From: Gordonia gummivorans
GTDB taxonomy: Bacteria; Actinomycetota; Actinomycetes; Mycobacteriales; Mycobacteriaceae
Assembly: GCF_022513585.1 (NCBI RefSeq)
Contig: NZ_JAKWBF010000010.1
Span: 1-64,000 of the forward strand
Direction of reading: 5' to 3'
DNA: 64,000 nucleotides
Each line of letters opens with the position of its first letter. Within the stretch, counting starts at the first letter, position 1. Below the pieces are notes generated by a model. The model did no database searches. It worked only from the letters and a program-made list of their open reading frames with translations, and had not been told where the DNA came from. The translations under genes and the position numbers were made by a program. Below, piece by piece: positions 1 to 7,512 of the stretch.

Positions 1-345
1 CGCTTTTCCCAGCACCTCCTGGGCAGCTTCAGCCTGAGCGACTTTCTTCTTCAACCGTTCATTCTCGGTCCGCAGCCGCGCCAACTCGGCACGATCTCGG
101 CTATCCACCCGCTTCGCCTTCCCTTTCTTCGTTGCCTCGGCCACCATCGCCGCCTCAAAATCGCCGCGTGCCCGCGCGCCCAACCAGTCGCGTACCGTGC
201 GGTCGGACACCCCACGCTCACGCAACATCCGCGCCTTCGACCCGTACTCGACACAGCGGTCCCAGTCCTGCAAAAACTGCACCTTGAACGCCAGCGTGTA
301 ACAGTTCCGCCCGCCCGGCGTCGTCCATGACTGCGGTTCACTCAT
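1..345 (-). CDS. IS3-type transposase OrfA-like protein, C-terminus cut by window edge
   Basis: An open frame of 115 codons runs from ATG at 345 off the left edge. A GGAG motif lies just upstream of the start. The N-terminal half reads as a helix-turn-helix module (about residues 15-45, with SDRTVRDWL). The second half is a heptad-like segment (AELARLRTENERLKKKV) ending near VLGKA. That arrangement, HTH then leucine-zipper-like coiled coil, is typical of the first ORF of IS3-family transposases, which bind the element ends and work with the OrfB integrase. The catalytic partner would lie outside the window. The exact IS name cannot be given, and whether the element is intact is unknown. Confidence 0.7.
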   Translation of the reverse strand, partial: MSEPQSWTTPGGRNCYTLAFKVQFLQDWDRCVEYGSKARMLRERGVSDRTVRDWLGARARGDFEAAMVAEATKKGKAKRVDSRDRAELARLRTENERLKKKVAQAEAAQEVLGKA

Positions 346-400
346 CACTACTCCATCCCCCGCACTCACCACCAGCACCTGTCTCACAACCATGCTGACA
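1..400 (-). mobile_element. Edge of an IS3-like insertion element (partial)
   Basis: The OrfA-like gene starts at 345 and the intergenic repeat copy at 401-471 begins abruptly in the middle of its consensus. The simplest reading is that the IS end lies close to 400, reading outward as TGTCAGCATGG on the minus strand, and that its insertion removed the 5' part of the repeat. The other terminus is outside the window, so inverted ends and target duplication cannot be checked. Confidence 0.4.
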
Positions 401-471
401 GCGGGCGAGTTTCGCGGGGACGACACCAAGAGTAGGGGAGGAGTTTCTTCCCCTAGTTTCTTGCGGCCGTT
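401..471 (+). repeat. Dispersed hairpin repeat, copy A (truncated)
   Basis: This stretch matches the second half of the element seen complete at 16757-17100: a CTCGCGG-like block, then AGGGG and a short purine stretch facing TTCTTCCCCTAG, then TTTC/TTGCGGCC. The first hairpin and the GATCGTGGAGGCGGGAAG block are missing. It lies between the IS-like gene and the stop codon of the HAD gene at 478. Confidence 0.65.
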
Positions 472-477
472 CGAACC

Positions 478-1311
478 TCAGCCGAACCACCGCTCCAACA
501 CAACCGCCACGCCGTCCTCGTTGTTGCCGATGGTCACCTCGTCGGCGGCGGCGAGGGCGGCGTGATGTCCGTGTCCCATCGCCACCCCGTGGTGGGCCCA
601 CGAGAGCATCTCCACGTCATTCGGCATGTCGCCGAACGCAATCACCGCATCCGACGGTAGATCGGCTTGTGCGGCAAGGCGTTCCAGACCCGACGCCTTG
701 TGGGTTCCCGGCACCGACAGTTCGACGAGCCCGTTGTCGGTGGAGAAGGTTATCTGCGCGAGATCGCCGACGTACCCCGAAAGGCGCTGCGCCATCTCGC
801 CACTTGCCATGCCGGGCGATCGGACGAGCAGTTTGACGGCGGGCTCGGCATAGATGTCGTCGTCGCCGACCTCGACGTGGTCGGGATTGAGCCACGCGTG
901 CTGGTAACCCGCACTGGCCACGAAGGGCGCGGTCGCGGCGTCGTGCGCGGACTCGCCTGCGCGCTCCGCAGCGATTCCGCATCCCGGAATCCGTTGCTTG
1001 GCAATCTCTCCCAGCTTCACCAAGACTGGTGGCGGCAGCGTCGCCGACCAGATCACCCGATCGTGCAGCACGTCGTAGAGGATAGCGCCGTTGGCGCACA
1101 CCGCGTATCGGACCTGTGCCTGCGTGCCGTCGAACTGGTCGGTGATCTCGGCGATCCACCGCGGCGGGCGACCAGTCGCCAGCACGAATTCGGCACCGGC
1201 GCCGCGCGCTGCCCCGAGAACGTCGAGAGTGCGTGCGGATACCCGGTTTTCGTCGTCGATGAGGGTGCCATCGACATCGCTCGCGATCAGCGTCGGCGGT
1301 CCGAATGCCAT
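478..1311 (-). CDS. HAD-superfamily Cof-type phosphatase
   Basis: A 277-residue protein of the Cof-like HAD family, which hydrolyses phosphate from small sugar or cofactor phosphates. The nucleophile motif DVDGTL is at about residues 13-18, a Ser/Thr motif II region follows (LATGRP), and the late motif GDMPNDVEML carries the Mg-binding aspartates. A C2-type cap fills the middle. The start codon overlaps the stop of the upstream acyltransferase by one base (TGATG), so translation is probably coupled. The order HAD then tandem acyltransferases matches Rv3813c-Rv3816c of M. tuberculosis. The substrate is not deducible. Confidence 0.88.
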   Translation of the reverse strand: MAFGPPTLIASDVDGTLIDDENRVSARTLDVLGAARGAGAEFVLATGRPPRWIAEITDQFDGTQAQVRYAVCANGAILYDVLHDRVIWSATLPPPVLVKLGEIAKQRIPGCGIAAERAGESAHDAATAPFVASAGYQHAWLNPDHVEVGDDDIYAEPAVKLLVRSPGMASGEMAQRLSGYVGDLAQITFSTDNGLVELSVPGTHKASGLERLAAQADLPSDAVIAFGDMPNDVEMLSWAHHGVAMGHGHHAALAAADEVTIGNNEDGVAVVLERWFG

Positions 1312-2117
1312 CAGGACGTCCCGCGCCGCGACTTCTCGGCGGCCTTACGAGCGCGTGCCTCCGCCTTGCGCTCTGCTTCTTCGGCTTCGATGGTCGCCGC
1401 CTCCTCGATCGTCGGTGCCGAACCGCCGAGCCGTTCCGGCACCCAGAATTCGCCCGCGGGATGGGTGCCGTAGCCGTCCTGCACCTCGAGCAACATCGTC
1501 TTCATCACCTCACGCAGCCGGGCGGTCTCGGCAGACGGGTCGGCGGCCGAATCGACAGCGATCGGAAGGCCGTAGCGCACGGCGACCGGCAGCTTGCTGC
1601 GCCCCATGTTCCGTTTACCGCCCTTGGTCCACTGGCGGTGCGCACCCCACACGATGGCCGGCACGATCGGCACCCGCGCCTCGGCCGCCATCCTGGCCGC
1701 GCCCGTCTTGAAACCCTTCAGCTCGAAACTCCGGCTGATGGTCGCCTCCGGATACACGACGACGATCTCCCCCGATCGCAACGAGTCCACGGCCGCGCGA
1801 TAGGCCTCGGCTCCCTCCGACCGGTCCACCGGCACCGTCTTCGTGTGGTTGACGAGGAAGCGCATGATCGCCACGTCCATCACCTCGGACTTGATCATGA
1901 ACCGCGCCCGACGTCCGGCCCGGTAGAGGCCGATCGCGGCGGGCAGGAAGTCGACGTAGCCGGTGTGGTTGACGGCGAGGACGGCGCCACCGGTCTCCGG
2001 GATGTTCTGGATACCGGTGAACCGAAGGTCGAGACCCTGCGCGCGGACGAGCCCGTTGGCGATCAGTTCGAGAGTCCGGAAGACCGGTTCGCGACTCTGC
2101 GGACGGCTCTGACTCAT
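1311..2117 (-). CDS. PlsC-type 1-acylglycerol-3-phosphate acyltransferase (first of two)
   Basis: A 268-residue acyltransferase. The catalytic motif I NHTGYVDF (NHxxxxD) and the YPEATISRS block (glycerophosphate-binding motif III) identify the PlsC/AGPAT family, which transfers an acyl chain to lysophosphatidate in membrane phospholipid or storage-lipid synthesis. It lies 9 bp downstream of a related paralogue with the same motifs, so the pair arose by tandem duplication. The C-terminus is Ala/Glu/Lys/Arg-rich and probably a surface helix. The acyl acceptor is inferred only from the family. Confidence 0.87.
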   Translation of the reverse strand: MSQSRPQSREPVFRTLELIANGLVRAQGLDLRFTGIQNIPETGGAVLAVNHTGYVDFLPAAIGLYRAGRRARFMIKSEVMDVAIMRFLVNHTKTVPVDRSEGAEAYRAAVDSLRSGEIVVVYPEATISRSFELKGFKTGAARMAAEARVPIVPAIVWGAHRQWTKGGKRNMGRSKLPVAVRYGLPIAVDSAADPSAETARLREVMKTMLLEVQDGYGTHPAGEFWVPERLGGSAPTIEEAATIEAEEAERKAEARARKAAEKSRRGTS

Positions 2118-2126
2118 GCGACCAGC

Positions 2127-2894
2127 CTATCCGTCCTCACCTTGCTCGCGGGCTGCCCGCTTGGCCGCACGCGCGGCCTGCTCCTCGGCATCCATCCGGT
2201 TCGCCTCCTCCAACGTCGGAGCAGACCCGCCGAGTCGCGCCGGGACCCAGAATTCGCCCTTGGGGTGCTCGCCGTAAGCGTCCTGCAGCTCCAGCAGTTT
2301 CTCGCTCATCACCTTGTGCAGCTTCGCGGTCAGGGCGTCGGCGTCGCCGGTCGGTTCCAGCGGTTCGGCCACCCCGACCATGATCTTGTAGTTCGAGCGG
2401 CCCAGCTTCTTGGGATGACCCTTGGTCCACACTCGCTGCGCACCCCAGATGACGGTCGGGATGATCGGTGCGTTGGCCTCGAGCGCCATGCGGGCGGCGC
2501 CGGACTTGAATCCTTTGATCTCAAAGCTGCGGCTGATCGTCGCCTCTGGGTACACCCCCACCAGTTCCCCTTGCTTGAGGTACTCCACGGCTGTGCGGTA
2601 GCTCTCGCCCCCCTGCTCACGGTCGACGGGAATGTGCTTGAGCGACCGCATGATCGGGCCGCCGTACTTGTTGTCGAAGACCTCTTTCTTCGCCATGAAC
2701 CGCACGTACCGATGGCCCTGCAGATAGGCGGGAATGCCGGCGTAGGTGAAGTCGAGGTAGCCGGTGTGATTGAAGGCGACGACGCCGGCACCGGTCTTGG
2801 GAACGTTCTCGACGCCCGAGATCGTGAACTTGAGGCCCTCGGCCAGCCACAGCAGTCGCGCGGCGGTGATCACAGTGCCATAGACGGGTTCCAT
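2127..2894 (-). CDS. PlsC-type acyltransferase (second of two)
   Basis: About 255 residues from the chosen ATG at 2894, with NHTGYLDF and YPEATISRS motifs and strong similarity to the downstream gene. The frame is open further upstream to 2960, but that extension has no acyltransferase character. ATG 2894 sits 7 nt after a TAAGCT hexamer, giving a leaderless start. It is the promoter-proximal gene of a three-gene acyltransferase-acyltransferase-HAD operon. Its likely role is acyl transfer to a lysophospholipid or related acceptor at the membrane; specificity is unknown. Confidence 0.86.
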   Translation of the reverse strand: MEPVYGTVITAARLLWLAEGLKFTISGVENVPKTGAGVVAFNHTGYLDFTYAGIPAYLQGHRYVRFMAKKEVFDNKYGGPIMRSLKHIPVDREQGGESYRTAVEYLKQGELVGVYPEATISRSFEIKGFKSGAARMALEANAPIIPTVIWGAQRVWTKGHPKKLGRSNYKIMVGVAEPLEPTGDADALTAKLHKVMSEKLLELQDAYGEHPKGEFWVPARLGGSAPTLEEANRMDAEEQAARAAKRAAREQGEDG

Positions 2895-2901
2895 GGGTTT
2901 G

Positions 2902-2907
2902 AGCTTA
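2902..2907 (-). promoter_or_regulatory. -10 element for leaderless acyltransferase operon
   Basis: TAAGCT on the minus strand ends 7 nt before ATG 2894, which places the predicted transcription start at or next to the start codon. No convincing -35 was found. Confidence 0.4.
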
Positions 2908-3027
2908 CTGTGGCGCAATCTATCGACTGACGGAGCAATGCAGGTCTGCATGGATGACACCGGTGAGGTTCATCGACTGGATTATCCCGGCGAAGGCCTT
3001 CAGCGGTGTCATCCGTGCGAGCCGGTT

Positions 3028-3627
3028 CTACTGCTCCCCCGCGATGGCAAAGATGAGCTCCACCGCCGCGTCGACGAGCTGGTCCGGTTCCACGTCGAGC
3101 CGTCCGTCGGAGTAGTCGAGGTAGAGCGCAACGAGTGCCCCCGAGAGCGCGGTCGAGACGATCGCGAGGTCGCGGCCCGCACCGATTCGACCACCGGCCA
3201 TCGCGACCGCCGCGCCGACGAACTGCGGGGTGGCCGCGGCACGGTGATCGCGCAGCGTGTCGTCGGCGAGCGGTTCGCGCAGCAGGATGCGCGCACGACG
3301 CGGGTCCCGCTCGAAGAAGTCGCGGATGGCGTCGACGAACGCCCGCACATCTCCCCGCGGGTCACCCACCACCTGAACCGTCGTCAGTCGTCCGAGGAGC
3401 TCCGCGGAGACCTCGTCGTACACCGCGGTCAGCAACTCCTCGCGCGAGGCGAAGCTCTCGTAGAAGTAGCGCGGACTGAGCTTGGCCTCGCGGATCACCG
3501 CACGCATCGTCACCGCTGCGGCGCCGCCCTCGCCCAGCAGTGCGCGGCCGGCGTCCAGCAACACCGCCCGACGGTCCGTCGAGCGATCCGCCAGCGTCTG
3601 ACCTCGCCACAGCTTTCCCGAACTCAC
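3028..3627 (-). CDS. TetR-family transcriptional repressor
   Basis: A 199-residue protein starting at GTG 3627. Residues about 20-65 form a TetR helix-turn-helix (AAVTMRAVIREAKLSPRYFYESF), followed by an all-alpha ligand-binding domain with no recognisable ligand motif. It is divergent from the NTF2-like gene at 3691. The 63-bp gap holds a perfect 18-bp palindrome that overlaps the neighbour's -10 and start codon, so the simplest model is that this protein represses its neighbour and perhaps itself. The inducer is unknown. Confidence 0.85.
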   Translation of the reverse strand: MSSGKLWRGQTLADRSTDRRAVLLDAGRALLGEGGAAAVTMRAVIREAKLSPRYFYESFASREELLTAVYDEVSAELLGRLTTVQVVGDPRGDVRAFVDAIRDFFERDPRRARILLREPLADDTLRDHRAAATPQFVGAAVAMAGGRIGAGRDLAIVSTALSGALVALYLDYSDGRLDVEPDQLVDAAVELIFAIAGEQ

Positions 3628-3654
3628 CCACTCATCCTTGCATCATCGGGCATA

Positions 3655-3683
3655 TTGACATCACCCGATTCAAGATGAATCAT
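3655..3683 (+). promoter_or_regulatory. Promoter for the NTF2-like gene (leaderless)
   Basis: A perfect -35 TTGACA (3655-3660) is followed after 17 bp by AATCAT (3678-3683). The start codon ATG 3691 is 7 nt further on, where transcription should begin, and there is no Shine-Dalgarno sequence. Confidence 0.55.
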
Positions 3684-3692
3684 GTGATTCAT
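3675..3692 (+). promoter_or_regulatory. Palindromic operator, probable TetR site
   Basis: A perfect inverted repeat: arm ATGAATCA, 2-bp centre TG, arm TGATTCAT. It covers the -10 and the first two bases of the downstream ATG. Size and position fit a TetR dimer site for the divergent regulator at 3028-3627. Confidence 0.6.
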
Positions 3693-4434
3693 GTTCACCG
3701 AAGAAGCCTTCCAGGAAGCGCTCGCCCGGCCGCGGCTCGCCAAGCCGGCACCGGAATACCTGAAGTCGAACCGGGGTGTCCCGATCCGAGCCATCTCCGA
3801 ACCGGAGTTGCAGGAACAGACCCGCGAATGGTTCGACATGTTCGCCAAGAAGCTCGACTTCCTCGAACGCCAGGGCAACGACGTTGCCTGGCTGATGACC
3901 TGGGCCAAGAAGTACTGGTGGAGCTTCCTGGTCCGCGACATGAGCATCAACGACGAGCTCTACGCAGCCGACCTCCGCTACACCGACGTGACCACGTTCG
4001 GCCGCACCATCGCCGGCATCGACGACTTCGTGACCTACAACTTCGCCTTCTTCGACGCGATCCCCGACTGGCGCTACGACCCCCTGCCCGACCAGGTGTA
4101 CGTCGATATCACGCCAGAAGGCAAGGTACGCATCATGATCCGCTACATCGGCAGCGGCCACTTCTCCGGTGCACTGCGTCTCTACCCGTACGACGGTTCG
4201 GCGCCGACGCTGTATGGCGACGGCAGGTTCATCCAGTGCACGGCCGTCGACCGCTACCACTTCAACACCGACCGCCTGATGGAAGAGGGCGAAACCCTCT
4301 ACGACTTCATCGACGCCACCCAGCGCGCCGGCATCCTCCCGCGCGACGACAGCCGCGTGCTGCGCGCCGCCTTCGCCGCGTCGAAGATCCCCGTGTCGGT
4401 CCAGCGGCTGACGCAGCGGTTCACGTCGCGCTGA
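3691..4434 (+). CDS. NTF2/SnoaL-like protein under TetR control
   Basis: A 247-residue cytosolic protein with no signal or membrane segment. The central part (about residues 85-160, DLRYTDVTTFGRTIAGIDDF then FFDAIPDWRYDPLPDQVYVD) has the look of an NTF2-like/SnoaL fold, a cone-shaped pocket used by cyclases, isomerases and hydratases and also by non-catalytic binders. An N-terminal helical part of about 80 residues rich in Trp and aromatics precedes it. The start is leaderless. Regulation by the divergent TetR suggests a role in handling the compound that regulator senses. The reaction is not known. Confidence 0.72.
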   Translation: MFTEEAFQEALARPRLAKPAPEYLKSNRGVPIRAISEPELQEQTREWFDMFAKKLDFLERQGNDVAWLMTWAKKYWWSFLVRDMSINDELYAADLRYTDVTTFGRTIAGIDDFVTYNFAFFDAIPDWRYDPLPDQVYVDITPEGKVRIMIRYIGSGHFSGALRLYPYDGSAPTLYGDGRFIQCTAVDRYHFNTDRLMEEGETLYDFIDATQRAGILPRDDSRVLRAAFAASKIPVSVQRLTQRFTSR

Positions 4435-4443
4435 GCACCCCGG

Positions 4444-4449
4444 CATACT
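4444..4449 (+). promoter_or_regulatory. -10 element, leaderless start
   Basis: CATACT ends 6 nt before the GTG at 4456. No clear ribosome site is present, so initiation is probably leaderless. Confidence 0.35.
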
Positions 4450-4455
4450 GTCGCG

Positions 4456-5010
4456 GTGGATGATCCGCCGCGCCGTATCCACATCGTCGGGGTGTCGGGA
4501 ACGGGCAAGTCGACCCTGGCGCGCCAGGTTGCCGCAATCCTCGACGTTCCGCGTCTCGAGCTCGACGAGGTCTTCTGGGACGCGAACTGGACCTACCGCG
4601 ACCTCCACGAGGCCCGCGCGATCATCCGCACCTTCCTTGACGAGAACCGCTCCGGCTGGGTGGTCGAAGGCGGGTGGACCAATCGACTCGGTGGCCTCCT
4701 CGACACCGACCGTCCAGACGGCCCGGACCTTGTGGTGTGGCCCGACCACCGCCGACGCACGGTGATGTGTCGCATCGTCACCCGCACGCTCCGACGAGCG
4801 ATCTGCCGCGAAGAGCTCTGGCATGGCAACCGCGAAGAACCACGTTCCTGGCTTCGCCGCGATCCCGACGACAACATCATCCGCTGGGCCTGGGTGATGT
4901 ATCCGGAGACCCGAAATCGGATGCAGGCACGCATCGACGCCGGTGAACCGGTTCTGCGACTGGACGGTCAGCGGGCCGTCGACGGCTGGCTCGGGTCGCT
5001 GAAGGCGTGA
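4456..5010 (+). CDS. P-loop nucleoside/adenylate-kinase-like protein
   Basis: A 184-residue protein starting at GTG 4456. It has a Walker A GVSGTGKST (residues about 12-20), an acidic LDEVFWD segment soon after, and Arg-rich lid-like sequence (RRRTVMC, RTLRRAICREELW). This is the layout of the adenylate-kinase-like or FlaR/topology-modulation group of small P-loop kinases. The phosphoryl acceptor is unknown. The last codons overlap the open frame of the Rieske gene, whose likely true start at 5133 lies downstream. Confidence 0.72.
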   Translation: MDDPPRRIHIVGVSGTGKSTLARQVAAILDVPRLELDEVFWDANWTYRDLHEARAIIRTFLDENRSGWVVEGGWTNRLGGLLDTDRPDGPDLVVWPDHRRRTVMCRIVTRTLRRAICREELWHGNREEPRSWLRRDPDDNIIRWAWVMYPETRNRMQARIDAGEPVLRLDGQRAVDGWLGSLKA

Positions 5011-5132
5011 CCGCAGTCACCGAAGATGCGCAGGGCACAACGGCCCACGACAGGCACGGCGGCGACTCGTTAGATTGGTATGTCGAATGCCCGCACGCGC
5101 CAGCCCGCGCAGCCCAGGAAAGGTCGCCACAC

Positions 5133-6764
5133 GTGCAGATCACCAGCATCGGACATGCCGGCTTCCACATTCAGACCGCGGCCGGCTCGATCCTCTGCGA
5201 CCCGTGGGTCAACCCCACCTATTTCGCCTCCTGGATCCCGTTCCCGGACAATTCCGAGCTGGATTGGAAGACGCTCGGCCAGTGCGACTACCTCTACGTC
5301 TCGCATCTGCACCGCGACCACTTCGACGAGCGCAACCTGCGGGAGAACGTCAACAAGGACGCCACCGTCCTGCTGCCCGACTACCCCGTGCCGGACCTCA
5401 AGCGTGAACTCGAGAGGCTCGGCTTCCACACCTTTGTGGAGACCACCGACTCGGTGAAGACCACGGTGACGAACGACAAGGGCTCGCTCGACGTCATGAT
5501 CATCGCGCTGCGGGCCCCCGCCGACGGCCCGATCGGCGACTCCGGCCTCATCGTCTCCGACGGCGAGACCGTGTGCTTCAACATGAACGACGCCCGGCCC
5601 ATCGACCTCGACGTCATCGACGAGGCGTTCGGTGGCGTCGACGTCCACCTGCTGCAGTATTCGGGAGCCATCTGGTACCCGATGGTCTACGACATCCCGC
5701 GCAAGTCGAAGGCGAACTTCGCGTCGCAGAAGCGTCAGCGCGGCATGGATCGCGCCCGCTCCTACATCGAGCAGGTCGGCGCGACGTGGGTGGTCCCGTC
5801 GGCCGGTCCGCCGATGTTCCTCGACGAGGAGTTGTTCGGGCTCAACGACTTTGGCTCCGGCATCGACGACCCGGAGAATGCTCGGCCGGCCGACGTCACG
5901 TCGATCTTCCCCGACCAAGAGACGTTCCTGGAGCAGATGCGCATCCACGGCACAGACGACGGCGAGCGTCATCGTGGCCTGATGATGGTGTCGGGGTCGG
6001 TCGCCGACTTCACCGGATCGACGCTCAACGAGGTCAGCCATCCCTACGCTCCGCACGACGTGTTCGGCGAGAACAAGCAGGCCTACCTCGAGCGGATGAA
6101 GGAGAAGTTCGCCCCGATCATCGCCGCCGACAAGGCAACCTGGGCCCCGGCCGAGGGCGAGCCGCTGATCGGGCAGCTCCGCGAGTTGTTCGAGCCGATC
6201 ATGGCGCAATCGGACCTCATCTGCGACGGCATCGGCTATCCCGTCGGTCTCGTGATGACGCCGCACAGTTCGTCGAAGGAGACCACCGACGAGACCGAGA
6301 TCGTCGTCATCGACTTCCCCAACCGCATCGTGCGCGAGCCGAAGGAGGGAGAAGGCAAGTACCGCTACGGATTCCGCATCGCCACCGAGCTGGTGCGGAC
6401 CGTCCTTCGCGACAACGAGCCCGACTGGGTCAACACGATCTTCCTCTCCACCCGCTTCACCACGTGGCGGATCGGCGGGTACAACGAGTTCCTCTACACC
6501 TTCTTCAAATGCCTCACCGACGAGCGAATTGCCTACGCCGACGGCTGGTTTGCCGAGGCACACGACGATTCGGCGTCGATCACCAAGGACGGCTGGGAGA
6601 TGCAGCGTCGCTGCCCGCACCTCAAGGCCGACCTCGGCAAGTTCGGTGTCATCGAGGGCGACAAGCTGACCTGCAATCTGCACGGCTGGCAATGGGACCT
6701 GCCCACCGGTCGGTGCCTGACCTCCAAGGGGCACGACCTTCGGGCGCAGCGACTCGGGACCTGA
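5133..6764 (+). CDS. Metallo-beta-lactamase-fold oxygenase with C-terminal Rieske domain (Rv3818-like)
   Basis: 543 residues from GTG 5133, chosen because AGGAAAGG lies 9 nt upstream; the open frame reaches back to 5007 but lacks family character there. The N-terminal part is a UlaG/CMAH-like metallo-beta-lactamase fold with the metal motif HLHRDHFDE (about residues 55-63). The last 60 residues are a Rieske domain with CPH and CNLH ligand pairs and a terminal WQWDLPTGRC loop. M. tuberculosis Rv3818 carries a Rieske domain in the same neighbourhood. Electron transfer from the [2Fe-2S] centre to the metal site, as in CMP-Neu5Ac hydroxylase, is plausible but unproven; substrate unknown. Confidence 0.85.
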   Translation: MQITSIGHAGFHIQTAAGSILCDPWVNPTYFASWIPFPDNSELDWKTLGQCDYLYVSHLHRDHFDERNLRENVNKDATVLLPDYPVPDLKRELERLGFHTFVETTDSVKTTVTNDKGSLDVMIIALRAPADGPIGDSGLIVSDGETVCFNMNDARPIDLDVIDEAFGGVDVHLLQYSGAIWYPMVYDIPRKSKANFASQKRQRGMDRARSYIEQVGATWVVPSAGPPMFLDEELFGLNDFGSGIDDPENARPADVTSIFPDQETFLEQMRIHGTDDGERHRGLMMVSGSVADFTGSTLNEVSHPYAPHDVFGENKQAYLERMKEKFAPIIAADKATWAPAEGEPLIGQLRELFEPIMAQSDLICDGIGYPVGLVMTPHSSSKETTDETEIVVIDFPNRIVREPKEGEGKYRYGFRIATELVRTVLRDNEPDWVNTIFLSTRFTTWRIGGYNEFLYTFFKCLTDERIAYADGWFAEAHDDSASITKDGWEMQRRCPHLKADLGKFGVIEGDKLTCNLHGWQWDLPTGRCLTSKGHDLRAQRLGT

Positions 6765-6774
6765 TGAGCTCATC

Positions 6775-7392
6775 ATGACCGCCGCAGAACGAACCTACGG
6801 CGGGCGCGCTGTGAGCGACCGGCTGGCCGATCGCCGCCGTCGGTTCCTCGACGCGGCGCTCGATGAGTTCTCGACGAAGGGCTACGCGGCGTCGTCGGTG
6901 ACCTCGCTGTGTAAGGCCGCCGGACTGTCGCGACGGCAGTTCTATGAGCTCTTCGCCGATCGTGAGGACCTCCTCATCGCGATCTACGACGAGATCCAGG
7001 GAGGCGCCCGTCTCGCGGTCTCGGAGGCGTTGTCCGACAATCCTTCTCGCGATCTCCGTGACCTGGCCACCACAGCGATGCGCGCCTACATGTCCTCGGT
7101 GGGCACCGATCCGCGGCGCGCGGAAGTCTCGTTCGTCCAGGTGGTCGGCGTGAGCAGTCGCGTCGAGCAGCACCGCATCGACGGACGCGAGGAGTGGGTC
7201 GATTTCTTCGTCGCAACGATGGCCGACGTCGCCGCGCGCCCACCCTCGGATCGACAGCGCCACCTCGCCATCGGCTTCGTCGGCGCCCTCACCGGACTCG
7301 TCCACCGATGGAGTTCGTCCGACGACCCGGCGCCACTCGGCGACATCGTGGACGTACTCGCCGACATCCTGCTCGCCTTCACCACCCTCTGA
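6775..7392 (+). CDS. TetR-family regulator
   Basis: 205 residues from ATG 6775 (a GTG at 6811 is a possible later start). The helix-turn-helix lies near residues 33-60 (YAASSVTSLCKAAGLSRRQFYELF), followed by the usual all-alpha effector domain. It begins 10 bp after the Rieske gene stop, so the two may be co-transcribed. About 80 bp downstream, in front of the secreted lipase gene, there is a 22-bp inverted repeat that this protein could bind. Target and ligand are inferred from position only. Confidence 0.83.
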   Translation: MTAAERTYGGRAVSDRLADRRRRFLDAALDEFSTKGYAASSVTSLCKAAGLSRRQFYELFADREDLLIAIYDEIQGGARLAVSEALSDNPSRDLRDLATTAMRAYMSSVGTDPRRAEVSFVQVVGVSSRVEQHRIDGREEWVDFFVATMADVAARPPSDRQRHLAIGFVGALTGLVHRWSSSDDPAPLGDIVDVLADILLAFTTL

Positions 7393-7470
7393 CTCGAGAG
7401 TCGAGGCCCGCTGGCCCTCCTCATCGCCACCCTTGTGGCGCAGACCACATCTGTGTATCTTCACTAGGAA

Positions 7471-7492
7471 TGTGAGACGCAGGTGTCTCACA
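7471..7492 (+). promoter_or_regulatory. Inverted-repeat operator before secreted lipase
   Basis: Perfect arms TGTGAGAC (7471-7478) and GTCTCACA (7485-7492) with a 6-bp spacer. It lies just after a TATCTT -10-like hexamer (7456-7461) and before the lipase ribosome site (AAGGGG at 7500-7505), so a bound protein would block early transcription. The neighbouring TetR gene is the obvious candidate. Confidence 0.55.
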
Positions 7493-7512
7493 ACTGGACA
7501 AGGGGTGGTTGT

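Noticed and set aside
460-480. tRNA T-loop (GGTTCGAAC on the minus strand)
   Set aside because: No acceptor stem or anticodon arm surrounds it; it belongs to the dispersed repeat copy A.
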